Assembly: GCA_024103495.1 (NCBI GenBank)
Contig: JAGFIQ010000085.1
Span: 1 to 64,000, forward strand
Direction: 5' to 3'
DNA length: 64,000 bases
Source: Aridibacter famidurans
GTDB taxonomy: Bacteria; Acidobacteriota; Blastocatellia; Pyrinomonadales; Pyrinomonadaceae
Below, piece by piece: positions 52,629-61,192 of the stretch. Under the pieces are notes generated by a model, which searched no databases, was not told where the DNA came from, and worked only from the letters and a program-made list of their open reading frames with translations. The position numbers and the translations under genes are program-made. Each line of letters opens with the position of its first letter. Positions within the stretch are counted from its first letter, which is position 1.

Positions 52629-53321
52629 TTATCTACCCTTTTGCCGAGCGTAAGCGATCGCGGAAGGCGTCTTGCAGCCGACTATCGCGGGCGCCTCGTG
52701 AACAAGCTCGTCATTCGTCAACGCCTCGACCATAAAGAGCGCGAAGTCGACACGCCTCGTCAGGTTGCTTTCGAGTATCGGATCCCCAACGTGACGACTC
52801 CACACAGGAAGCCCCTCGCTTTCGCCTTCCTCGAGATCGCTTCCGCGGACGACGGTCCAGAGTTTGTCGCTTTCAAATATGCGCCGGCACGCCTCGATCT
52901 GATCGTCGAGGTCGGCAAATCGGAGAAGCCTCGCGATTAAGCCGAAGACCTTGACGAATGTCCTCAGTTTCAAGCTGTAGACGTCCTTGCCGTCCCTTGT
53001 AATATGCCAGCCGCAGGAAAATATCAAATGCGCGTCGGGCTCGGCGCTGTCGAGCACAGCCTGTGCGGTCCCGGTTGCGTACTGCTGAACTCCCCAGGGA
53101 ACCAGCACCGTGAGCACCCCTTCGCAGCCTTTGACGGCTTCCTTGATCACCTCGCGGTCGTTCGTTGCACCGGGGACGATCCTGATACGGTCTTTGAACT
53201 CGTCGAGCTTATCGACGCTCTGCTTGCGACAGACACCTGTGACGTCGTAGCCGCGATCCAGACAATGCCGGACCATGTGTTTTCCGAGCTTTCCGGAAGC
53301 ACCGATTATGCAGACTTTCAT
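52629..53321 (-). CDS. NAD(P)-binding Rossmann protein (atypical SDR, NmrA-like)
   Basis: The protein begins at the ATG at 53321 with the dinucleotide-binding motif VCIIGASGKLGKHMV (GxxGxxG). The following segments (GVCRKQSVDKL, IVPGATNDREVIKEAVKGCEGVLTVL) fit an atypical short-chain dehydrogenase fold of about 230 residues. The catalytic YxxxK of classical SDRs is not seen. The substrate is unknown. It stands alone between a membrane protein and the Cys-rich gene. Confidence 0.82.
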   Translation of the reverse strand: MKVCIIGASGKLGKHMVRHCLDRGYDVTGVCRKQSVDKLDEFKDRIRIVPGATNDREVIKEAVKGCEGVLTVLVPWGVQQYATGTAQAVLDSAEPDAHLIFSCGWHITRDGKDVYSLKLRTFVKVFGLIARLLRFADLDDQIEACRRIFESDKLWTVVRGSDLEEGESEGLPVWSRHVGDPILESNLTRRVDFALFMVEALTNDELVHEAPAIVGCKTPSAIAYARQKGR

Positions 53322-53464
53322 TTTGAAACGGAGGAAAACGTTACAGGATCGACAGGATAAAAAAGATAACCGCATCACACGGTCATCTTCCTAAGTTACT
53401 CTTCAAGGCAGGCAGAAGCACTCATCCTTCTGATCCTGTCTATCCTGTTATTTTCCCCAAATTT

Positions 53465-53505
53465 CGGGCCTTGCGGCCCGCGACAAGCTGAAGCTTATCG
53501 GACAA
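53465..53505 (+). repeat. REP-like element
   Basis: A GGCCTTGCGGCCCGCG hairpin is joined to ACAAGCTGAAGCTTATCG, the same composite found at 21461, 29219 and 54168. Confidence 0.85.
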
Positions 53506-53644
53506 AGCTGATTCGACGAACTTACGAACCCCTCTCAGAAGTTGAAGGCGTATCGGAACCTCTGAGTTCTCGGTCATCGGGACCTGATCAACATCGGAAC
53601 GGTGAAGGGCCTGCGCGGCAGCGCGAGTCTTTGGGTCACACCGG

Positions 53645-54100
53645 TTATTGAATCGGCGGAGGAACGTCGATCCTGGAACAATCTTCGCAGAAATAGTCCC
53701 CTTTAGAAATGACGTATCCACCGTCGGCAAGGGGAATCACTTCCTTGCAGCCGGCGCACAATGTAGGCTCGAATGAAGGCGGATTCTTTAAAACCTCGAA
53801 ATTGTATTCATTTGTACCGTACCAGACGTACATTTCCGTCGGGCACATCCCGAGGCATTCCTTGCATTCCTTCCAGCCGCCTTCGTGACCCTCGTTGTGG
53901 TGTGCCGCGCAAAGTGTATACCGGTCGTGATTACGGTTGCAGCTGTTGTGAGCATAGGAAAACATCACATACTGGTCGTAATCGTCGCAGACCGTATTTC
54001 CGCAACACTCGGTTTTTGTCACTTTCCCCGGTTTGCCGCACAGGCCGCATACGGACCGATTCCTCAACTTTCGTCTTTGTCGGTGTAATTTCTTATTCAC
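53645..54100 (-). CDS. Cys-rich zinc-finger protein
   Basis: The 151-residue protein holds at least fourteen cysteines in CxxC pairs: CGLCGKPG, ECCGNTVC, CKECLGMC, LCAGCKEV and FCEDCSRID, with several His between them (NRNHDRYTLCAAHHNEGH). This points to several zinc knuckles. I cannot assign it to a named family. The frame opens with GTG at 54100; an ATG just upstream is out of frame. It has no membrane segment. Neighbours on both sides are REP-like elements. Confidence 0.72.
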   Translation of the reverse strand: MNKKLHRQRRKLRNRSVCGLCGKPGKVTKTECCGNTVCDDYDQYVMFSYAHNSCNRNHDRYTLCAAHHNEGHEGGWKECKECLGMCPTEMYVWYGTNEYNFEVLKNPPSFEPTLCAGCKEVIPLADGGYVISKGDYFCEDCSRIDVPPPIQ

Positions 54101-54167
54101 TTCATTTATGGCAGGCGAGCCAAAAATTTTGCCCGCAGATATTGCCGTCAGGGTTGATCAGCGGCTT

Positions 54168-54207
54168 CGGGCCTTGCGGCCCGCGACAAGCTGAAGCTTA
54201 TCGGACA
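54168..54207 (+). repeat. REP-like element overlapping a gene end
   Basis: Same composite as at 53465: GGCCTTGCGGCCCGCG followed by ACAAGCTGAAGCTTATCG. Its TTATCG supplies the stop codon (TAA on the minus strand, 54198-54200) of the DUF1801 gene. Confidence 0.85.
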
Positions 54208-54572
54208 CTCGTATTCTGCGCGACTGCCTCCCGGATCAGGGACTTGAACGCGTTCGCTTCGATCTCTTCGCCTTCGCGGATGTCGATCGCGCGGCGCACA
54301 TTCCCTTTCAGGCTCGCGTTGAAAAGGCCCGAGGGATCTATCAGCGATGCGCCTTTCGGAAATGTGATCTTTACCTTGTCCTTGTACGTCTCGCCGGTGC
54401 AGATGATCCCTTCGTGACACCAGACGGGCACGCCGGCAGGATTGGTCGGTTTGCGCCATTTGATCTCTTCGACCGCATCCGGATCGGCAGCGAGGATCAG
54501 CTTCCGGACCCGGGAGAGGGTTTCGCCTCGCCAGTCCCCAAGACCTTTAATGATCGCGTCGATTTCGTTCAT
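54198..54572 (-). CDS. DUF1801 (YdhG/YdeI-like) protein 1
   Basis: The 124-residue protein starts at the ATG at 54572 (MNEIDAIIKGLGDWR). Typical DUF1801 features are the short N-terminal helix, EIKWRKPTNPAGVPVWCH and the KVKITFPKGASL strand. The fold is related to small intracellular proteins linked in some species to iron or stress, but the biochemical role is unknown. The stop codon lies in a REP-like element, so the last residues may differ from relatives. It is the first of three DUF1801 genes on this strand. Confidence 0.85.
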   Translation of the reverse strand: MNEIDAIIKGLGDWRGETLSRVRKLILAADPDAVEEIKWRKPTNPAGVPVWCHEGIICTGETYKDKVKITFPKGASLIDPSGLFNASLKGNVRRAIDIREGEEIEANAFKSLIREAVAQNTSVR

Positions 54573-54617
54573 AGCCGACAACTCTCCGTGTCACTCTAGG
54601 CTCCGCTTGGCTCTCGA

Positions 54618-55040
54618 TCAGAAAAGGTCCTCGCCGGGAATGTCCGACGCCTGCCCGATCCAGTCAGCCATCTGCACTTCGTCGATCTCGTCGTCCTCGT
54701 GAATGTGGAAGTACCAGACATCCTCGTGCTTTGACTTAACCGGCGGAGGAGGATCGAGCGACGAACCATTCAGGAATGTGATCTTTACGTACTTCGTGAA
54801 GCAATGAATGCTTAGGAACCAGCCTCGACCCTCGATCCCGTAAAAAGGAGAGTTCCAGCGGACCGCCTTTCGGACACGGGGGACGGTCTTTTCGATCAGT
54901 TCGTCGAGTTTCTTGCCGACATCGCGTTTCCAGCCGGGCATCGCGGCGATGTATTCCTGAACGGGCTCGTCGCCGTCGGCTTTGGCGATCTGCGGATTGC
55001 CGCCGGAAAGGAGGACGGGTTTTTTCTTGTTGGCTGGCAT
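54618..55040 (-). CDS. DUF1801 protein 2
   Basis: The 140-residue protein starts at the ATG at 55040; the open frame upstream is repeat sequence. It has a Lys-rich start, then VQEYIAAMPGWKRDVGKKLDELI, VRKAVRWNSPFYGIEG and FTKYVKITFLNGSSL, the main DUF1801 blocks, and an acidic tail HIHEDDEIDEVQMADWI. It is 45 bp upstream of DUF1801 protein 1. The start codon abuts a 58-bp tandem array. Confidence 0.86.
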   Translation of the reverse strand: MPANKKKPVLLSGGNPQIAKADGDEPVQEYIAAMPGWKRDVGKKLDELIEKTVPRVRKAVRWNSPFYGIEGRGWFLSIHCFTKYVKITFLNGSSLDPPPPVKSKHEDVWYFHIHEDDEIDEVQMADWIGQASDIPGEDLF

Positions 55041-55348
55041 CTCTCTGGACCGCGGGCGTCCCCGCCCGCATCGGTTCGACAAAAGCGGCACGCCTCCAGC
55101 GTTTGGACCGCGGGCGTCCCCGCCCGCATCGGTTCGACAAAAGCGGCACGCCTCCGGCGTTTGGACCGCGGGCGTCCCCGCCCGCATCGGTTCGACAAGA
55201 GCGGCACGCCTCCGGCGTGCGGCAACGTTTGCGATCCTTACCCCGGGCTGCGCCTTCGGCTTGCCCGGGGCTAACTTCCGTCGCCCCTCCGGGGCGAAGC
55301 TGACTCCTGTCTCCTGTCTCCTGTCTCCAGTCTCCTGTCTTCTGACTT
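55041..55348. repeat. 58-bp tandem array, palindromes and heptamers
   Basis: Three copies of a unit GGACCGCGGGCGTCCCCG...GGCACGCCTCC start at 55047, 55105 and 55163, exactly 58 bp apart and nearly identical. They are followed by a GGCACGCCTCCGGCGTGC palindrome, a CCCCGGGCTGCGCC... and ...CGCCCCTCCGGGGCG pair (55238-55295) and 7-bp CTGTCTC repeats (55303-55345). The heptamers end at the stop codon of the DUF1801 gene at 55349. Confidence 0.9.
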
Positions 55349-55738
55349 CTACTTCAGCCTCTCCAGCTTGCCCTTCCGCTTGATCAGGTTCTTGTAATCC
55401 CACTGGATCTCGCGCGACTTCGCCAGCCAGCGCTCGAGGTCGTCGAGATCGACTTGAACGACCGACGTGTAGAAGATCGAGGCGTCTTTGAACTTGCTCT
55501 TCCCTGCCAGACCTTCCTCTTCAAACGACTGACCGCTCCAGAACATAAGCCGCAGGCCCGCCTTTTGCTTGCTGTACCCTACGATCGGATTCCCGTCCAG
55601 GAACCAGACCGGATGCCGATGCCAAATCTTGTTCTCGGCCTCGGGAAGATGCTTGTCTATCTCCGTCGCGAGCAGATCGCAGATCTTGCGGTCGGAAGGA
55701 GACTGGGAAACGTTGTATTTTTTGGTGTCGGCGTGCAT
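55349..55738 (-). CDS. DUF1801 protein 3
   Basis: The 129-residue protein has ICDLLATEIDKHLPEAENKIWHRHPVWFLDGNPIVGYSKQKAGL in segments typical of DUF1801, with the RLMFWSGQSFEEEGL variant strand. The ATG at 55738 is clear. Its stop codon is followed at once by heptamer repeats (AAGTCAG, AAGACAG, GAGACAG). The function is unknown. Confidence 0.86.
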   Translation of the reverse strand: MHADTKKYNVSQSPSDRKICDLLATEIDKHLPEAENKIWHRHPVWFLDGNPIVGYSKQKAGLRLMFWSGQSFEEEGLAGKSKFKDASIFYTSVVQVDLDDLERWLAKSREIQWDYKNLIKRKGKLERLK

Positions 55739-55812
55739 ATTCTCAGCGTTCTCGGCTAGATCTTACGTATCGCCATCCTGAACCGATTCCCGAAATCGCG
55801 GACGTTCATAAT

Positions 55813-56274
55813 TCAATCGTCCCGCTCGTAGTCTATGCCGTGTTCCTCAAGCCAATCGACCGCTATCTTTTCAAACGCCTTCTTCCGATATGCGTACCAG
55901 TCGTCCAGGAGCCCCTGGCGATGAAGCTCGTCTTTGAAACGGCGGAACGCGCCGCCGCCGTGGAGCGCCCGAAGCAAATGCGCCGACGCCTCGGGGTCCG
56001 TGACCGAGTTCGCGAAGTCGCGCATGATCTCCCATTCATGAATCTCGAGACTTGAGGGCAATTCGAGGTAGTCTTCCGATTCGACGGCCTCCCGGACCTC
56101 GGGAAGAATTTCTTCCATCCAGTCCGGAAGATCGTCCGTATCCTCCGCTTCAAGGGCGTCCATCTCCTCTTCCGACACGGAGACGAATTTTCCGGTCTTC
56201 GGGTTCAGGTAGGCCGCGAACTCGGGACCCGGAAGGTCCATCTCGTTGACGACATCGCTGACTTTGATCTTCAT
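55813..56274 (-). CDS. UPF0158 family protein
   Basis: The 153-residue protein starts at the ATG at 56274 (MKIKVSDVVNEMDL). UPF0158 markers are the AYLNPKTGKFVSVSEEEMD start, the central IHEWEIMRDFANSV and ALHGGGAFRRFKDELHRQGLLDDWYAYR near the C-terminus. It is acidic and cytosolic, and its role is unknown. The open frame upstream of 56274 is not coding. The gap 56275-56472 shows nothing. Confidence 0.86.
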   Translation of the reverse strand: MKIKVSDVVNEMDLPGPEFAAYLNPKTGKFVSVSEEEMDALEAEDTDDLPDWMEEILPEVREAVESEDYLELPSSLEIHEWEIMRDFANSVTDPEASAHLLRALHGGGAFRRFKDELHRQGLLDDWYAYRKKAFEKIAVDWLEEHGIDYERDD

Positions 56275-56472
56275 AAGTTCCCTCACCACCGATACATGCT
56301 CTTCCGATTCCCAAAAGCTTCGGAAGGCTAAAGCACCACGGCCTCCAGTTTCAGGATTTGGAGACGCTTGGTCGGAACAGCTCCTTTCCGAAGTGCGGAA
56401 CACCACGATAGCGTCCAAATGCCTTTTGAGACAGCTTGAGTATGCCGAGAATTCGACTCAACACCCATTGGG

Positions 56473-56994
56473 TCACGTGCCTGGTGACAGTTCGTCGCCG
56501 GAATCGCCGGCTTCCGGCAGATCATCTCGTTCTGTTCCATAGCTCGCAAACTGATCGCCCGTCCGGCAGAACCTTGCTGTCGCCTCGGAATACTCCCGAG
56601 TGCCGGGGAGAGGCGAATTCAATACTGCCTTGACGAACTCCTTTGGAGGACGGTATCTGTGGTTCTCGACATAGTGCGAGATCATCTCGGGTGCAACGTA
56701 TAGGACTTCACCCGCGGGAACTCCGAAATTAAGCCCCGAAGAAAACTTTTCGCACAGCTCGCAAGTGTGTTGACCGAAGAAAACGCCCCAACCCAGGGAG
56801 AACGTCGAGTTTGAAGCGCTCTCCGAGAATTTACGCAGTTTCTCACGGAACTCGACCGCCGTCCGGCCTTTGCGAAATCGATGCTTCTTGTCGAGCCAGC
56901 CGATCGAACGGACGTGCGGTCCCGATGCGGCCATACACTTCGTCGAGTTGTCTCTGTAGTAGGTCATCCTCGCCGCCGCGGCATCTGGAATCAT
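56473..56994 (-). CDS. Hypothetical protein, coupled to the secreted protein upstream
   Basis: I do not recognise this family. The 173-residue protein has a central block with a CxxC (FGQHTCELCEKFSSGLNFGV) and YVAPEMISHYVENHRYRPP, which looks like a conserved functional core. The ATG at 56994 overlaps the upstream stop codon as TGATG, a strong sign of translational coupling; an ATG at 56967 (MTYYRDNST) is an alternative. Cytosolic by sequence. Confidence 0.68.
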   Translation of the reverse strand: MIPDAAAARMTYYRDNSTKCMAASGPHVRSIGWLDKKHRFRKGRTAVEFREKLRKFSESASNSTFSLGWGVFFGQHTCELCEKFSSGLNFGVPAGEVLYVAPEMISHYVENHRYRPPKEFVKAVLNSPLPGTREYSEATARFCRTGDQFASYGTERDDLPEAGDSGDELSPGT

Positions 56995-57800
56995 CACCGG
57001 TTTTCCACTGATTTCCGGAAGGCCTCAGAGGTCATCAGGTACAAGATCGATCCGTCCGTTGCTACTCGGTAAACGTACTTGTCGGTCATTATCAGCTCCG
57101 GCACCTTGGGCTTCCTCGTCAATACGTGAAAGACGTCGGTGTCTTCCGGGACGTCATCAAGTATGGCCGTGTGGAAGCCGGTTTCCGGGACCATGCCTTC
57201 GGGCACCTTGAATTCGATCACAGCATTGTGAAGCTGTCGTTTGCGGATGATTTTCTTGCCATCCCCGGAGATCAGGTACCTCGCATCCCCGCCCAGAGGA
57301 AAAACTCGGGCATCGGTTTGCGCAGGGACCAAATACACGTGCAACTGATCGTCCTTTGCCGGGAGCACCGCAACATTGTAGGGCCTGGATGCAGATCCGA
57401 ATTCTTTCAGAGCGATATCGATCGCGTGAGCCGCCGCAAGGAAGAAGTCCGTGTCTTCCTTCGGTTCCTTAGGCTTTTCAACATCGAATTCCGTCGGCGC
57501 CTTGCCCTGCCTTGCCTCATAAACCACAAGGAACTTATCGCGTGTCTCATTCAGCCTGCCGTAGACCACGACCCAACCCGCCCCTTCTTTGCGGGCGATA
57601 TACCGCTCAATGCTTCCTTCCGGTGGCGAAAGTGCCATTACGGCGTCCGTCGAATGCCAGGCAGCGACATCGTAGTCGTACAGCATTCGGCCACGAGCGG
57701 TGATCTCCGCGAGCTCCTCTTTTGAAGCCGGCTCGGTCCTCTGAGGGAATGTGGCGAGGGAAAGCGAAAGGACCAAAGAGACAGCAAGTACAAATTTCAT
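56994..57800 (-). CDS. Secreted hypothetical protein
   Basis: The 268-residue protein starts at the ATG at 57800 with a signal peptide (FVLAVSLVLSLSLATFPQ). The mature part is a mixed alpha/beta protein with GWVVVYGRLNETRDKFLVVYEA and YNVAVLPAKDDQLHVYLVPAQ; the pattern suggests a single globular domain of the periplasm or cell surface. No motif I know. Its stop codon overlaps the next start (TGATG). Confidence 0.72.
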   Translation of the reverse strand: MKFVLAVSLVLSLSLATFPQRTEPASKEELAEITARGRMLYDYDVAAWHSTDAVMALSPPEGSIERYIARKEGAGWVVVYGRLNETRDKFLVVYEARQGKAPTEFDVEKPKEPKEDTDFFLAAAHAIDIALKEFGSASRPYNVAVLPAKDDQLHVYLVPAQTDARVFPLGGDARYLISGDGKKIIRKRQLHNAVIEFKVPEGMVPETGFHTAILDDVPEDTDVFHVLTRKPKVPELIMTDKYVYRVATDGSILYLMTSEAFRKSVENR

Positions 57801-57879
57801 GTTGTTTAGTTCGTGCGTTTCCCGGTGAATGCCTTCGAAAGATGGCTTTTCGCTTTCCAAACGAAGGTAATCCCTTATC

Positions 57880-58053
57880 GAAAACTCAGGCCGTCGCTAC
57901 GCGACTCAAACGATCACAGCGACGGGACCGTGGGCTGCGCGCTGCTGCGCTTGCCCACGGCTAAACGCAGGTCGTCGCTATGCGACTCTTTTATGACGTT
58001 TCCCTTGCCCGAGCTGTAACGGGCAGGGACGAGCCCTGCCTCTACAAACGACA
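57880..58053. repeat. Palindromic repeat block
   Basis: A CCGTGGGCTGCGCGC... GCTTGCCCACGGCTAAA unit (57928-57966) with flanking CGTCGCTACGCGACTC-like arms recurs from 28975. No gene is seen in 57801-58053. Confidence 0.75.
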
Positions 58054-58431
58054 TTACCCGTCGACGTTGAAGACCTTGCTCACGATCCACCAGCGGCCCT
58101 CGATCTTCAGGAGGTTAAAGAAGTCGGTGAAGTCGTGGCCCATGTATGACTTCTCGGTGACCTTCGCCGATGCGACGGTGCCGGCGACCTCGATCGCTTC
58201 CACCGAACCTTCGAACGGCTCGCCGCTTTCCGCCGGTGCGGGATTCGAGGTCACAAAATCGTAGAGGCCCTGGATCGGGACGATCAAAAGCTCGTCGCCA
58301 AAGTGCCCGCACATCGTCGCGGCTTCGTGAAACGCTTCTTTGAGCGTATCCACATTTCCTTCGCGGATGCCTTCAAAATAGTAATTGATCGCCTGGCGGA
58401 TTCCCTCTTGTTCGTTTACTGCTGCTTCCAT
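58054..58431 (-). CDS. NTF2-fold protein (lumazine-binding/SnoaL-like)
   Basis: The 125-residue protein starts at the ATG at 58431. The pattern EGIRQAINYYFEGIREGN, LKEAFHEAATMCGHFG, and the C-terminal FFNLLKIEGRWWIVSKVF is typical of NTF2-like proteins of the putative lumazine-binding group. Such proteins have a cone-shaped pocket and vary widely in function, so no substrate is proposed. It is flanked by palindromic repeats on both sides. Confidence 0.85.
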   Translation of the reverse strand: MEAAVNEQEGIRQAINYYFEGIREGNVDTLKEAFHEAATMCGHFGDELLIVPIQGLYDFVTSNPAPAESGEPFEGSVEAIEVAGTVASAKVTEKSYMGHDFTDFFNLLKIEGRWWIVSKVFNVDG

Positions 58432-58499
58432 AGTTGATTTTCTCCTTAAAGTAGTAAGTTGTTCGTCACCGATGCGGTAAGAATGGCACGCTCCCTGGT

Positions 58500-58836
58500 A
58501 CGCCGCTGACGCGGCTGGATATTTGGAGGTGCCTCCATACCGTGGGTGGCGCCCTTCGGGCTTACCCACGGCTAAATGCATATGACCGCTACGCGGTCGG
58601 CTTTTTCCGATCCCTGTCTCCTGTCTCCGCCGCCTAAGGACCAGGCAGCACGCCTCCGGCGTGCGGATCGTCGGCGGTCTTTTACCCCGGGCTGCGCCTT
58701 CGGCTAGCCCGGGGCTAACATCCGTCGCCCCTTCGGGGCGGGAGAGTCTCCTAACTGCTGTCTCCCGTTTCCCGTCTCCTGTCTCCTGCTATGCCCGTCG
58801 CTCGCGCTCCGGGTTCCGATCTCTGTCTCCTGTCTC
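58500..58836. repeat. Repeat block between fabH and the NTF2 gene
   Basis: The 405 bp gap has no gene. It carries a CCGTGGGTGGCGCCCTTCGG...CCCACGGCTAAAT unit (58541-58578) identical in design to 63811-63848, CTGTCTC heptamers (58612-58628, 58745-58789 and 58820-58838), a GGCACGCCTCCGGCGTGC palindrome (near 58653) and a CCCCGGGCTGCGCC... GCCCCTTCGGGGC pair (58684-58740). The final heptamers run into the fabH stop codon. Confidence 0.9.
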
Positions 58837-59895
58837 CTAGAACCCATACACCACCGCGTTGCAATGCATCCCGGCGCCGACCGAGGCGAAGACCACCGTG
58901 TCGCCTTCGTCGATCGAGTAGCCATCGAGCTTTCCCTTCAGGATCAGGTCCAGCATAGTCGGGATAGTCGCAACCGACGTGTTCCCAAGGAACTGGATCG
59001 TCATCGGGAGCTTTCCTTCGAGGCTCTCCGGCTCGACTCCGTACAGCTCGGCCAAATGATTCCCGACTGCCTCGATCAGCTTTTCGTTTGCCTGATGAAA
59101 AAGGAACATTCCGATGTCCGCGAGCCCGAGTCCCGCGCGGTCCAGGGCCTTCTTCACAACCTTCGGGACCCACGTCGTCGCGTAACGGTAAACTTCCCTG
59201 CCGTTCATCTTGAACCAGCAGCTTCCGGGCACGCCTTCCTTGTTCGATCTGCCCAGGTAAATGTTCTCGAGGTCCTTGTTCGCGTGCGAGAATGTCGCGT
59301 GCGAGATCACGCCCTGTCCCGATCCGTCTTTCGAGAAAACCGCCGCGCCGCATCCGTCACCCAGGATCATCGAGTCTACATCGTGCGGATCGAGCATTCT
59401 CGAAGCTACCTCGATTCCGACGACCAGCACGTTCTCCGCGTCGCCGGACTCGATCGACTGGTGAGCTTGGATCACCCCTTGAAGCCAGCCCGGGCAGGCA
59501 AACAGAATATCGTACGCGAAGCATTCGTGGTTCGTGACGTCGAGGGCGTTCTTCAGATAGGCCGCCATGTTCGGGACAGTGTGAAAGGCCTGTTCGCCGA
59601 TGAGGATGTTCCCGGCATTGTGCGCGACGATGATCCCGTCAAGATCGTCCGGAGCGAGCCCCGAATCCGCGACCGCCTTCCTCGCCGCATCGGTCATCAA
59701 GGGCCTGGAGTCCTGATCGAACGGAACGTACCGGCGTTCGCGTATGCCGGAGATCGACTCGAGCTTCGCGGCGGCTTCTTTGCCCGATACAGGCAAGGCT
59801 GCCCCGCTTTTGTCGTAAAAGATATTCTCGTGGAACTCGCTGTTTGGAACGACGAGCTCCGGAAGGGCGCTTCCCGTCCCTTTGATAGCGCTCAT
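58837..59895 (-). CDS. 3-oxoacyl-ACP synthase III (KAS III/FabH family)
   Basis: KAS III condenses acyl-CoA with malonyl-ACP to start fatty acid chains. The 352-residue protein starts at the ATG at 59895 and has the catalytic triad C134 (FACPGW), H267 (FLFHQAN) and N305 (FLGNTSVATIP). At 352 residues it is about 30 longer than FabH of Escherichia coli, and it could be a FabH-like enzyme of secondary metabolism or long-chain condensation. It is not in a fab cluster. The stop codon abuts a heptamer array. Confidence 0.86.
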   Translation of the reverse strand: MSAIKGTGSALPELVVPNSEFHENIFYDKSGAALPVSGKEAAAKLESISGIRERRYVPFDQDSRPLMTDAARKAVADSGLAPDDLDGIIVAHNAGNILIGEQAFHTVPNMAAYLKNALDVTNHECFAYDILFACPGWLQGVIQAHQSIESGDAENVLVVGIEVASRMLDPHDVDSMILGDGCGAAVFSKDGSGQGVISHATFSHANKDLENIYLGRSNKEGVPGSCWFKMNGREVYRYATTWVPKVVKKALDRAGLGLADIGMFLFHQANEKLIEAVGNHLAELYGVEPESLEGKLPMTIQFLGNTSVATIPTMLDLILKGKLDGYSIDEGDTVVFASVGAGMHCNAVVYGF

Positions 59896-60073
59896 ATGAA
59901 CAGGGATTCTAACACTATACGGCCCGAATCCCGCGACCCGGATTCCATCCTTGCGCGCCTGAACCAAGCCCATTCCAGGTCGCCTGCCTTGCATTCGTAA
60001 GCCCCAACGTATATTCCTTCGCCAAGGCTTTTCCGTTCATAGCCCGGTTTCTTGGCGTTCGTTCTCATGTCTT

Positions 60074-61087
60074 ATGGGAAAGGTATCTTCACTGTTTGTC
60101 AGAAAAGTGCTTTCGACGGTGGACGATTCCGTCGACAGCGCAGGCCTGTTGACGTCCCTGGGCATTGATCCCGATTCGGATACCAACCCGAAGCTGATGA
60201 TCCCCGACACCGAGTACTACACGTTCCTGGAAACGCTGGCAGGGCTCGAAAGTGATCCGATATCGATCCCTCTGAAGGCAGGCGAATCTATGCGGTGCGA
60301 CGACTATGGGGCCTTCGGTCTCGCGTTCAAATCCGCTTCAACTCTCGCCGGTTCTTACAGACGGGCCGAAAGATACGCCCGCGTACTGACCAGCGTTTCG
60401 ACCTATCGTTTGGAGATGACGCCGCGTGGCGGCTTCATACATCTTCATCGCGAAGGAGAACGACGGCTGGGGATGCGGCTTTCGAACGAGGCGACGATCG
60501 CAAGCATCGCGAGCATCAGCAGGGAGGTCTGTGCCGAAAAGTTCAGTGCCCTCGAAGTACATTTCAAACACGCAGCACCCCCATCGACAGCCGCTCACGA
60601 GGACTACTTTGGCTGTCCCGTGCGTTTCGGTTCCGACCGCGACGCCCTGTTCGTTTCCCGAGAAGTTCTTGAGAGTCCAAACAGGGTCGCCGACAGAGGA
60701 ATTTCTCGGTTTTTCGAGTCCCATCTTGAGAACGAGATCTCGGAGATGGAAGAAGTCCGGGAACTGGAAGAGGAAGTACGCGACCATATCTCAGACACGC
60801 TCAGCGAAGGCGTGCCTTCGATCGGCGAAGTGTCGAAGCGTTTCGGAATGAGCGATAGGACTCTTCAACGGAGGCTCTCGGATCGGGGTCATTCGTTCCG
60901 GGAGCTCGTCGACTCCGCAAGAAGGATGCTCGCTGAAAGGCTCTTGCGCGACTCCGGCTTCTCGCTAGCCGAGATCTCTTTTATGACCGGCTTTTCCGAC
61001 CAAAGCGCGTTCAACCGCGCTTTCAAGCGCTGGGCCGGCAGGACGCCGCGGTCTTACCGGATCTCTTCCGTATCGGGATCGGACTAG
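60074..61087 (+). CDS. AraC-family transcriptional regulator (arabinose-binding-like sensor domain)
   Basis: The 337-residue protein has an N-terminal OruR/ArgR-type sensory domain (about 20-210) with YGAFGLAFKSASTLAGSYRRAERY and a C-terminal AraC DNA-binding domain: SIGEVSKRFGMSDRTLQRRL, then FSLAEISFMTGFSDQSAFNRAFKRWAG. It likely activates the NmrA/DUF1772 genes that start 105 bp downstream on the same strand. The inducer is unknown. Confidence 0.9.
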   Translation: MGKVSSLFVRKVLSTVDDSVDSAGLLTSLGIDPDSDTNPKLMIPDTEYYTFLETLAGLESDPISIPLKAGESMRCDDYGAFGLAFKSASTLAGSYRRAERYARVLTSVSTYRLEMTPRGGFIHLHREGERRLGMRLSNEATIASIASISREVCAEKFSALEVHFKHAAPPSTAAHEDYFGCPVRFGSDRDALFVSREVLESPNRVADRGISRFFESHLENEISEMEEVRELEEEVRDHISDTLSEGVPSIGEVSKRFGMSDRTLQRRLSDRGHSFRELVDSARRMLAERLLRDSGFSLAEISFMTGFSDQSAFNRAFKRWAGRTPRSYRISSVSGSD

Positions 61088-61192
61088 ATCGCGCCGTGGC
61101 GGATTCGGTCAAAAGGTTGGCGCGGTCTGCCAAGACCGAGGCCTACCCGTTTCGATATCGTTTCTCCAACAAAACAAAAGAAGGAGAAAACG

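Noticed and set aside
53440-53730. 96-residue minus-strand frame
   Set aside because: It overlaps the conserved Cys-rich gene at 53645 and ends in a REP-like element.
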